A stretch of 64,000 nucleotides of DNA from Anastatus disparis (lineage: Eukaryota; Arthropoda; Insecta; Hymenoptera; Eupelmidae). A program made the position numbers and the translations under genes. Position 1 is the first letter of the stretch. Every line of letters begins with the position of its first letter. Below the pieces are notes generated by a model. The model was given only the letters and a program-made list of their open reading frames with translations. It searched no databases and was not told where the DNA came from. Location: positions 434,001-498,000 of the forward strand of contig JAFFSR010000248.1 in NCBI GenBank assembly GCA_017163975.1, given 5' to 3'. Shown here in pieces: positions 23,739-34,737 of the stretch.

Positions 23739-24074
23739 AGCTTGAATTTTAGGGACCAATGTTGGTACTATTATATTATGAAGTAAGAGCATAAATTTGC
23801 GATGCTTACTGCCTTTTTCTGGTATTAAGACTGATCTTTCACCTACTCGATTCAAGGGCAATATTTCGCAGAAAATGCAATTATTAACCTCTTTTCGTGC
23901 GGCTTTTCCTGTTACTAAAATTGAAAATTATTAAATATAGAATTATTTATATAATATATAACTCTTTAAAATTACTAATAATTAATATTTAAATTCGTGA
24001 TATTCAAGGATTAAAACGATACATGTTTATCTTCCATATTCCGTTTTAAAATAGTTACTTTTAAGTTTTAAATT

Positions 24075-24096
24075 AATGATTAGAAATTTAAAATTG

Positions 24097-24179
<83 letters not shown>

Positions 24180-24454
24180 GATTTACATTATATTTATCAA
24201 CTGTTGCAAATCGTTACACAATTTATTGGGTTTTACGTTGACAGGTATTAATAATATTGAAGTTTTTTCGCCCCTAACGTCGCTTAGTTGAATTTTCTTT
24301 TATTATATTATTATGTATAAATGACTAATTTTAAATAAATAAGAATTAATTAATTGAATTTTGAGTACTGAATAAAATTGAAAATAATTTTATGAAACAT
24401 AATATAAAAATATATGTACACATGTGTTTAAAGTAAAAAAAAGCGTTAAAATTG

Positions 24455-24518
<64 letters not shown>

Positions 24519-24785
24519 GATTTACATTATATTTATCAACTGTTGCAAATCGTTACACAATTTATTGGGTTTTACGTTGACAGGTATTAATAATATTGAA
24601 GTTTTTCGCCCCTAACGTCGCTTAGTTGAATTTTCTTTTATTATATTATTATGTATAAATGACTAATTTTAAATAAATAAGAATTAATTAATTGAATTTT
24701 GAGTACTGAATAAAATTGAAAATAATTTGATGAAACATAATATAAAAATATCTGTACACATGTGTTTAAAGTAAAAAAAGCGTAT
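24075..24785 (+). repeat. Tandem duplication, period about 339 bp, each copy led by a TA tract
   Basis: The segment starting ATTTACATTATATTTATCAA at 24,181 recurs at 24,520, including CGCCCCTAACGTCGCTTAGT and the following 170 bp. TA runs of about 70 bp (24104-24174) and 50 bp (24459-24512) precede each. A related shorter piece (CCTAACGTCGCTCGGTTAAA) lies at about 22,885. Confidence 0.8.
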
Positions 24786-24789
24786 AATT

Positions 24790-25004
24790 TATTTCAAGTG
24801 ACTATTTCTCACTCTACTGCCATTAGAAAAAAAAAGATAGTACGATATTTGATGTAAATAAACTAAGAACTGGGTACTGAGTTTCAACTATAATTTCCAG
24901 ACCTCAATATATGACCATGAATTTGAATTATGAAATTAATTTATAAGTGAAACATGCTTAAAAGAAATTCGTGTTGATTTCTAATAAAATTATCTTCACA
25001 AATG

Positions 25005-25063
<59 letters not shown>

Positions 25064-25457
25064 ATATGAAATTTAAATAGAAAAAATCATAAGATTAAAA
25101 TACAACATTTTAGTTAATTTTAAATTCGAATATTTCGGAATAAAGAAATAACTATTTGCAGTTACTTAACAATCCTTTTTGCATCTAATATAAAAATTCA
25201 ATGAGATACGAATATTACAAAGTGTATGTATCACAAGTAAGGTTTGCATATCATAAATATTATAATTTTTAAAAAATTCTTGATATTAATAGATTATCAA
25301 TTTGGAAAATTAAATATTTTTTTATTGATGACAAGTAACTTTTCAAAAATAGTTAAAATAATACTGTAAATGTCAATCAAATAACAAAATAAATTTTAAC
25401 GCTATAATTATTAAAATAAACATTTTTATTTAACTACAATCTATTGTAATAATTATT

Positions 25458-25503
<46 letters not shown>

Positions 25504-26950
25504 AATAATAATTTTATTTGATGAACAGTTATATAAATATTATATATTTATAATTGTATAACTAAATTTATTAAATTAAAGTTGTATTCAGTTATCATTC
25601 AGAGAATGAGGTATTTAAATTAGTTTTCATGAAAATATATTATTTAAAAAGTTACTTGTCATTTTTTTATAAATAACATACATTCAACCTTAATTACATT
25701 TTCATTTGTACACGTGTTTATATTTAAATAAATTGTGATTTATATAAAAATTGTTAGCAATTAATTTCATTGAAGCAATAATATTTTTAATAAGAGAAAC
25801 ATTAATTTTTAAAAAATATCAAATCACCTCATTTGAAAAATTATAATTACATGATATAAAAATATTTTTTTTAATATCGTTTGAACATAAATTTTATATC
25901 ATACAATTTAAAAAAATTATTTATTAGATATTAAATTTTTTTAATAGTTAATTATAAAGATAGGACAATATATAAAATATGAATAAATGTTTCTGATTAT
26001 GTCTATAATTATGCATTTATATGTATGAATGTATAGAAGTAGAATTCCCCCTAAAAAAGTAAATATTTCAAAAGAAAATTTATTTATTATTTGCGAAACA
26101 TTTATTATGAATGCGGAAAAAAATAATATTCTGTAATATCACTCTATAATTTGTATTAAATATGACACAAATCATAGAAGGTACAATCATTTCATTATGT
26201 TAAATTTGTTGTCAAAGTTTGATCATATTTTACTATAAGAAGATAAAAAAATTGACTGTCTTTCCATTCTATTGCTGAATTTCCATAAAAGGAATGTATT
26301 AACTTGTAGTATGTCTCGTGATCATTATTTATTTGAATTCTTAAATTATTCCAATCATTAGTTCTGAAGATATTTGAATTTCTGATTCCAAATGGAAAAA
26401 TTTTAGTAAATAATATTGCAACCCAAACTTTTCAATAAGTAATAAATAGATTTATGTAAAAATTTAACTGAATAATCTCCGTGATATATACTGTATGTTA
26501 ATGCATCTATTTATTCAAAATTTTAAAATACAATGGAAATATAATCAATATTTATGGGTGGAAGTGTGCTGTCCATTTTACAACTCCTTAAATAATTTAT
26601 ATTTATAAAATTCACATAACATCATATAAAAACTATTAAGATGAGAATCATATATTCAATATAATTGTCAACTGTGAAAAAAAAGTTTAAAAAATTAAGT
26701 GATAACTTATAAATAGTTATATTATTTTATTGAATACATTTCCAACCTAAACAATTAACTTCATATTAAAACTAAATTGAATTGGCATTCAATACCACAA
26801 GTTATTTAAAAAATTTACCATTATTCAAAATTATTAGAAAGTTATTTATAAAAAGTATTCCCATATCAAAATTTCAAAATTATACCAATTTAATTTTTTA
26901 TTCTTTACATCAGAGAATTAGTTTTGATGTTGAAATTTTTTTGTGAAATG

Positions 26951-26990
<40 letters not shown>

Positions 26991-27000
26991 CCCTATATTA
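24790..27000. other. AT-rich region, no gene seen
   Basis: No supported coding sequence or known repeat apart from TA microsatellites at about 25,011-25,060, 25,464-25,497 and 26,951-26,986. The one at 25,464 sits inside a short palindrome (AATTATTTTTTTAA...TTAAAAAAATAATAATT). Confidence 0.6.
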
Positions 27001-27009
27001 TATAGTTAA

Positions 27010-27545
27010 AAAAAAAAAAAAACCTCCTCAGCTACCCCTCATTTTTCCTCCCCCTCTTTTTTTATGCTTGAAACATCACAATCCACCCCTCAAAATAACG
27101 TAAAAATCTGTCTAGAAATGATATTTTTTGAGAAAAAAAAGACACTCCTCTACTACCCAAGTCACCCCTCTGCTATCCAAGTCACCCCTTTTGCTATCCC
27201 TCGTACGTCACTCACCCCCCCCCTCAGATAATTTAGCTAAATTTACCTTATTTACTGAAGTATATTTGTTACTCGTTCTTTACACCACGACTATCACCCT
27301 TCCAATTACTACCCCTCCTTCTACCCCTCCTTCTACCCCTCATTTTTTCCCCCTCCAAAAGAATCAAAAGTCACCCCTCAAAATAACGTAAAAATGTCTC
27401 TAGAAATGTCTTTTTTAAAAAAAAAAAAAAAATTCCCCCTCAACCCCAGTCACCCCTCTCCTACCCAAGTCCACTCCTCAGTCCACAAATCACCCCCTCA
27501 CTAAACAAGTCACCCCTCTTGCTACCCCTCATGTCCCTAATACAC
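27010..27545 (+). repeat. Pyrimidine-rich degenerate repeat (CAAGTCACCCCTC)
   Basis: Recurring CACCCCTC, TACCCCTC and CTACCCAAGT motifs, with two related longer copies (CAAAATAACGTAAAAAT...TCTAGAAATG at about 27,090 and 27,376). The 87-residue Pro/Ser/Thr ORF is compositional. Confidence 0.65.
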
Positions 27546-27549
27546 TATT

Positions 27550-28470
27550 CATAATCATTTAGTGTTTATTTTTATATCGTTAATTGAATATTTAAATTTT
27601 ACCAATATTGTTTTAAAAAACCTTCTTGTTTGATAACTCTAATACTTTAGAGACCAAATTTGGTTATGAAAAATATTGGTATTTAATTATCTTAAATATA
27701 TTGATTCTTTATTTTATTTTTAAACGTCAATTATTTATTTGAAATATAAACTATTAAGAAAAAAGTTTTTTAATAATATATTTATGAAATACTTGCTTAA
27801 GGCTATATAATGGAATATATATTTAATACATAGTTAATAATATTATAGATTATTGATATAATTATTTTTTAACTATCAAATAATAACTACGTTCGTTAGA
27901 CAACTTTCCACACCACCCATACTGAGACAAAAAAAAATAAAAAACTTCTACTTTCAACATTTAAGCTTACTTTTTTTTGGGTCCAAGCTGTATTTGCCTA
28001 AAAGTAAAGCACATTTTACTTTGTCTTGATTGTCTTGGTCAGAAAAACTTATTAAAAAATTTCCTACATCTAAAAGATTCTTTTTTCAGGTTAGCTTAAA
28101 TTTGTTTTCTTGTTGTCTTGAGTTTATCTTGTGAAAGTTTTAAGTAGAAGTTTTTATTTTTTTCATCAGTTTAACGAGGTATTGTCAATGGCGCATTGGG
28201 TTTTTTTTTGTTGTTTTTAAAGAAAAATTAAACAATATAAGTGGTACCCATCGCCAGTAGCCCTACATAACCACTTTTAAAATAATATAAATTAAAAAAA
28301 TTTTTTCACTTTTCTTTAAATGTCAAAAGTAAAAATGTTATTGTAAGTTTTTTATTAATTAAAAAAATAAAAATTATAATAATTATTAATTCATTTAGTT
28401 ATAAAAAAGTAAAAATGAAAATTATATTGTTAATGTAAAATTTTATCTTTTATACTCTTAATTATCTATA
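27550..28470. other. No gene seen; contains one conserved hairpin
   Basis: AT-rich, with no supported coding sequence. The only structure I can defend is the hairpin at 28239-28276 (listed separately). Confidence 0.5.
28239..28276 (-). other. Hairpin motif shared with 55,840-55,875 in inverted orientation
   Basis: Stem AAGTGGT/ACCACTT around a loop that on the minus strand reads TATGTAGGGCTACTGGCGAT. The sequence at 55,840-55,875 on the plus strand has the same loop with few changes and its own compensating stem. The two copies lie on either side of Helitron B, facing each other. Confidence 0.55.
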
Positions 28471-28474
28471 ATTA

Positions 28475-28665
28475 TTACATTATGAATACATAATGTAATA
28501 GATCAATAATGAATAAGTAAGTCACTATAAAAAAAGTGATATCACAGATACAAAATAAAAAAGTAAAAGTCATGTAATCCTATAAATTAAGAGTCAGTCA
28601 CAGGATATTTATCAGTAATAATATTTTAAAGATTTTATAAAAATACAAAATCAAAATCAATTTTT
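28475..28665 (+). repeat. Direct repeat copy 1 (about 188 bp)
   Basis: Starts with the small palindrome ATTACATTATGAATACATAA and continues through AAGAGTCAGTCACAGGATAT. A near-identical copy is at 29,054-29,245, 581 bp away. The 390 bp between them include GTAAATA-type short repeats (28,928-28,995). Confidence 0.8.
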
Positions 28666-29053
28666 CATTTTAATATGTGAAGAACAACACAAAGTATCTC
28701 CCTATGTGAAGAACAGCATAAAGTATATGGTGTAAAGGGACAATAAGTACATATGACAGAAATATATTTTATGTTGATTTTTTTCCTATATTTAAAAATT
28801 AACAAATAAAAATGAACAGACTAATAAAATTATCCAATAATATCATGTTATTTTAAAATCAAAGAAAAAGAATAATCATAAAATATGTTTCCGTTGACTC
28901 CCATATGGAAAAAATTTTTAGATATAATTGTAAATAACTGTTAATAACTGTAAATAAATGTAAATAAATATAAACAGCTGTAAATAGCTGTAAAAAAAGT
29001 GTTAAAAAAAGTGGGAATTAAGACATAAATAACAGTTATTTACAATTATTTAC

Positions 29054-29245
29054 AATTATTACATTATGAATACATAATGTAATAGATCAATAATGAATAA
29101 GTAAGTCACTATAAAAAAATGATATCACAGATACAAAATAAAAAAGTAAAAGTCATGTAATCCTATAAATTAAGAGTCAGTCACAGGATATTTATCAGTA
29201 ATAATATTTAAAAAATTTTATAAAAATACAAAATCAAAACAAATA
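29054..29245 (+). repeat. Direct repeat copy 2 (about 188 bp)
   Basis: Near-identical to 28,475-28,665. Too short and too close to be confidently called LTRs. The following 29,250-29,990 is AT-rich with no gene. Confidence 0.8.
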
Positions 29246-29995
29246 ATGTAGTCAATTACTAACCATTCAGACAATAAATACAATCACACCTTAACCTATA
29301 TAGGACATCACATTATAATAAATTACATATAAATAGAAAATAAAAATAAAATCATTTGAGGCCAAGCAAATATTTTCCGACTTAAAGTAGACTATAACAT
29401 GGTTAATTTTCATCTTAGTGTAATTATTTCATAAAAATACTTCGTATATTGTTAAAAGTCGTTATGTATGTGGTTCAAATGTGTAAATTTGGATTTCAAA
29501 TAAACAGATAATAATAAATGGGATCACGCAGACGAAAGTCGAATTTTATTACTAAATTTCAGCTTTTGTCGACGCCATTTTTCCTCCATTATCTTACCAT
29601 TTTAAATACCAATAGCAGTGCAACATTAACTCAGTGGTAAGATCTCGAGGAACGAAATCTACGCTCGATATCCGCTTATTTTCTAATTTAAAAAGTTTCA
29701 AAACTTATAAATAGATACAAAATAATAATTTTTATTTATAATTTTTTTTATTGAAAAATATTAAATTTTTCAATTATTTTAATTGTAACATAAAAGGATC
29801 ACGTGAAATATATATAAAAATAATAAAAATATTTTATATTTCAGATAAATAATTGAAGTTTAAAAATAAAATAAAGAATCAATATATTTAAGGTAATTAA
29901 AATATATATATTTTATAACATAATTTGATATAATTAATATAATAAATTAATATAATATATATAAATATTAATTTGTATATTGAATAAAAGAAAAT

Positions 29996-32838
29996 ATGAA
30001 TAAAAAAATTAAAGTTATTGGTGACGGTAATTCTTTATTTAGATGTTTTTCGTATTTTTTATATAAAAATGAAAATCAACATATGATTATAAGAAAACAT
30101 AAAATTAGAAATGTTGTTAATAATTGGAATAAATATAAACAACATATAATAGGAAATAAATATTATATGAATATAATAAATAGTGATAATTATTTTGAGT
30201 ATATGTCAAATAATGGTACTTTTGGAACAGAAATAGAAATTCAAAGTTTTGTAGAATTTTATAATGTATATGTTAAAGTTTATATTAAAAATAAAATACT
30301 AACGTTTGGAAACTTTTCTGATCATTTTCAATCATCGTTAATTTTTACTGGATCATATGATGCAGGTCATTATGATATTTTAAATTATGAAAATAATAAT
30401 AATAATTATAATCTTAAAAGAAAATTAAAACATGAAGAATTTAATGAAACAAATATAATCAAAAAAATAAAGACAGAAACAAAAAAAAATAAAAATGAAA
30501 ATAAGCTTTATAATAAAATAAATAAAAATGAAATATTGACAAAAAAAAAATCAATTAAAAAATTAAATTTAAAAAATAATATAAACAATAAAAATAATAT
30601 AAATAAAAATTTAAAAAATTATTTAGGTATAATGAGTTACGAATGTAAATATTGTAGTGCTTTATTGTGGAAAGAAGAAATAAAAAAGTTCAATTGTTGT
30701 TAACAAGAAAAAATTATTTTATCGCCATTAACTAAATATAATGAAAAATTGAAATATTTATTATTACATGATAGTGTTTTTAGAAATTTAATTAGATATT
30801 ATAATAATTTATTTAGTTTTGCAACTTTTAATGCAAATGTCATTCAAAACCAAGGAAAAGCTATATATAATTTAAAAATCCAAGGACAAATTTGTCATAC
30901 AGCACCTAATACGTTAATTTCTACTAATGACATTAAACCTACATGTGGACAGTTATACATTTACGATAATACAGTAGCAATTGAAAAACGATTAAAAACT
31001 AATGAAAAATTAACAAAGGAACATATGTTAATTTTAACAGAAATAATGAATAATAATCCCATGGCTAAGAATTACAAAAGCTTACATCAATTATCAAACA
31101 TACAAAATATTCCAAATTATAAATTGTATTTTATGCGAAAAAATGATAAACAACAACATCGTTATAATAAGCCACTAACTTCTGAATGTGGTGCTATCAT
31201 AATATCTAATTCAGGAATTCCAGATAGTTATGATCTTTGTGTATATCCGAAATTATCTTCTGAAGATGTGTTAAGAGGAGGTCACGTATCTCTGTCCTTT
31301 TCTAATCAAAAAATTGAGTTTTTTACACGAACTAACAACTTTAGCAAAAAATGAAGAGAAAGCCGCATCTCGTAATAAAAAAAGCAATATTTTCTTTGAT
31401 AAGAAAGAATTAATTTTATTGCTTCGTTTTCAAGAAAACCTTGAAAAACCAAATTGTCCATCCTAACCTCTATGATTTAAGTTTTTCAAGGTTTTCTTGA
31501 AAATGAAGCAATAAAATTAATTCTTTCTTATCAAAGAAAATATTGCTTTTTTTATTACGAGATGCGGCTTTCTCTTCATTTTTTGCTAAAGTTGTTAGTT
31601 CGTGTAAAAAACTCAATTTTTTTATTAGAAAAGGACAGAGATACGTGACCTCCTCTTAATAATATTTCCAGCAGGAGATTTAGGTTGGAGTATAGGATAT
31701 AAGAAAAATGAAAATATTGAAAATAATGATTGTCTTACAATACTACAATATTATTTATATAGAATCCATTGGAGACCAAATTTAAAAAATTTCAACCCTA
31801 TTTTATATTGTGGAAGATTAACACAACAATACATTATACATGCATATGTGATGGTTGAAAGTAATAGAATGAATTTTTTTAGAAATAATCAAAAACAATT
31901 ACGTATAGAATGTTATCAAGGTTTATTAGATCATGTAATGAACAGTGCTTCAAATGTTTCAACAAATTTTGAAAACAAAGAAAGAATTGGAAATCTTTTT
32001 ATCTTACCCTCATCATATATTGGTATTCCGAGATATATGCAGCAATATTATCAAGATGCCATGACAATAATGAGAACAGTAGGAAAGCCAGACTTATTTA
32101 TAACAATGACGTGTAATCCTAAATGGAAAGAATTGAAAGAAATTTTAAAAAATTTTCCAGAAGCAACAACTCCCAATGACATACCAAATATCACAGTAAG
32201 ATTATTTTATATAAAATTTAAAATGTTATTGAATGATATTATAAAAAACGAAATTTTTGGTCCTGTCATAGCTTATGTATTTTCGATTGAATTTCAAAAA
32301 AGAGGGTTACCTCACGCGCATATTATTATAACATTACATCATAATCATAAAATATTAACTCCAGAAAATATTGATAAATATATTTCAGCAGAAATACCTT
32401 CATCAGAAAATAAATATTTACAAAAATTAGTAATTAAACACATGTTACATGGACCACATACAGATAAATCACCTTGTTACGAAAAATAAAAGTAAATGTA
32501 AAAAAAAATTTCCAAAATCATTTAATGAAAGTACAATAGTTGAAGAAAACAAATATCCACAATACAAAAGAAGAAATAATATTTTAGATAATCATACATA
32601 TAATTTAAAACATAATAAAAAAATTATACAAGTTGATAATTCTATGGTAGTTCCTTACAACAGTTTTTTGTTAGCAAAATATAATGCTCATATCAATACT
32701 GAACTTTGTATGTCAATACAAAGTATAAAATATATTTATGATTATATTTATAAAGGTGTAGATAAAGCTTACTGTAAAATAAAACAAGATAAAAATGAAG
32801 AAAATAATAATGATGATGTTTATGATGAAATAACTTAA
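29996..32838 (+). pseudogene. OTU-Rep fusion of Helitron B, N-terminal half
   Basis: Residues about 5-130 form an OTU cysteine-protease-like domain: VIGDGNSLFRCF, then the E/F-rich middle and GHYDIL. OTU enzymes need Cys in the first motif (GDGNCLFR); here codon 30,032-30,034 is TCT, Ser, so the nucleophile is lost while the His is kept. A Lys/Asn-rich linker and the Helitron Cys motif (ECKYCSALLWKEE) follow, then an in-frame TAA near 30,702 and the N-terminal Helitron domain to 31,270. A TTAA MITE (31,275-31,655) splits the frame; it is open again on excision. The Rep core is at 31,848-32,489 with PDLFITMTCNPKWKE and an intact HUH (RGLPHAHIIITL, about 32,310). The tyrosine region IYDYIYKGVDKAYCKI is at about 32,740-32,787. 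One frameshift near 32,485 and a TAA at 32,836-32,838. Confidence 0.8.
31275..31655. mobile_element. 381-bp fold-back MITE flanked by TTAA (piggyBac-type)
   Basis: Two inverted arms of about 180 bp start GAGGAGGTCACGTATCTCTG on each strand. TTAA flanks both sides (31,271-31,274 and 31,656-31,659), as for piggyBac-type insertions. Removing the element and one TTAA joins the Helitron reading frame through the conserved FPAGDLGW segment, which fixes the boundaries. Confidence 0.85.
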
Positions 32839-34737
32839 TACATAGATGGAAGATATTTAAGTCCAATGGAGGCTGCAAGGAGATTACAAGCATTTTCTCT
32901 ATGCGGTAGAAGTCATACAGTAATAAGATTAAATATCCATACAGAAAATCAACAAAAAATAATTTTTGATGAAAATAATATACATTCAGCATTAAACAAA
33001 TGCGAAACAACATTGACTGCATGGTTTAAATTGAATAAAAAAGATGATTTTGCTAAAAAAATTAAATATGTTAATATTCCACAATATTATATTTTTAATT
33101 CTAAGACTAAATCTTGGATTAAAAGATCAAAACTTAGAAAAAATATAGCCATTGATAGATTAAATGTAGTATCACCAAAAGATAGTGAACGTTTTTTTTT
33201 TAAATCAATATTTAACAGGGTAAAAGGTCCAACATCTTTTAAAGATTTACGAACTTATGAAAATGTAACTTATAATACTTATAAAGAAACTGCTCTTGCA
33301 ATGAATTTAATAGAACACGAAAAACAAATTTATTATATTTTTGAAGAAGCATGTCAAGTTATGTTACCAGTACAATTACGTAAATTTTTTGCATGTTTTT
33401 TACTATGTGAAAATATTCAAGGTAACATTATTTGGGAAAAATATAAAAAATTTTCCATTGAAGATTTTAAAGAAAATAAAGAAAATAAAGCTTTATCCCA
33501 TATTAATCAAATATTAAATTCAGAACAAATGTCATGTAAAAATTTTGGTTTACCTGAACCAAATGAAAACTATATCGAGGAAAACGAAGAAATTAATGAC
33601 GAAATTTTAATTTTTAGTAAAAAAAAATTTGATAAAATGTATAAACAATTGAATGACGATCAAAAACATATTTTTGAACAAATAAATAATAATCATAAAA
33701 TTTTTTTCATAGATGGACCAGGAGGTTCTGGAAAAATATTTTTATATAAAACATTAATATATTATTTTATAACAATAAAAAAAACAGGTATTGCTTCAAT
33801 TTTACTACCAAAAGGTTTAACCAGTCACCGAACTTTTAGATTACCATTAGACTTAAACAATATTGAAAGTGCATTTTTAAAATTTGATTCAGATAAGAAA
33901 AAATTAAGAGAAGCAAATGTAATTATATGGGACGAAGCATCAATGATTCCTAAAAAAGCTTTAGAAATAGTTGACAAAACATTAAAAGATGTCTGTAATA
34001 ATAATGAAATTTTTGGAGGAAAAATTATTATTTTAGGTGGAGATTTTCGTCAAATTTTACCTGTATTAAAACATGGAAATAAAAACACAATTATAGAACA
34101 AACTATAAAATATTCAATCCTATGGCCCATGTTTCATATTTTTAAATTAAAAAAAAATATAAGATCTAATGATGAAAATTTTTCATCATTTTTATTAGAT
34201 ATCGGAGAAGGAAAAGTTGATACATTTATTATACCAGAAAAATGGAAAACTAATAATGTTTGCAATAAAATTTATCAAAACATTAACAATAATTATAGTT
34301 TTTCGAAAAATGTTATTTTAAGTACGCATAATGAAGATGTGAATATTTTAAATAATAAAATTATTGAATTTAATTAATAATGAAACGATGACATATTATA
34401 GTATTGATTATGCAACATATAAAGGTGTTGATCAAACAGGTAATAATATTTATTTAAATTATCCAATAGAAATGTTAAATAATATAAAAGAAGGATTACC
34501 TCCACATGAACTTAATTTAAAAATAAATGCCATGATAATGCTAATTAGAAATTTAAGTATAAAAGATGGATAATGCAATGGAACACGATTAAAGATAACG
34601 AGATTATTTAAATACAATATAGAAGCTGAAGTAATTACAGGCGAAAATAAAGGAAATAAAGTTTTTATACCGCGTATAACATTAAGCACAAATGAATCAT
34701 CGTCTTTACCATTTATTTTATATAGAAAACAATACTA
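32839..34737 (+). pseudogene. Helitron B helicase, N-terminal part
   Basis: PIF1-like helicase. Seen: HTENQQKIIFDENN, Walker A FIDGPGGSGKIFL (about 33,706-33,744, with Ile where Ser/Thr normally follows GK), Walker B VIIWDEASMIP (about 33,920), GGDFRQILPVLKHGN (about 34,036) and GLPPHELNLKINAMIMLIRN (about 34,493). Lesions: a frameshift near 34,370 and a TAA at 34,571-34,573. The frame reads ...FILYRKQ and stops where the retroelement LTR begins. Confidence 0.8.

Noticed and set aside
27128..27391. 87-codon Pro/Thr/Ser ORF
   Set aside because: Product of the CACCCCTC pyrimidine repeat.
29610..29690. tRNA-like stretch (ACTCAGTGGTAAGATCTCGA... CTCGATATCC)
   Set aside because: A- and B-box matches are weak and no cloverleaf is evident. 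Not enough to call a tRNA or SINE.
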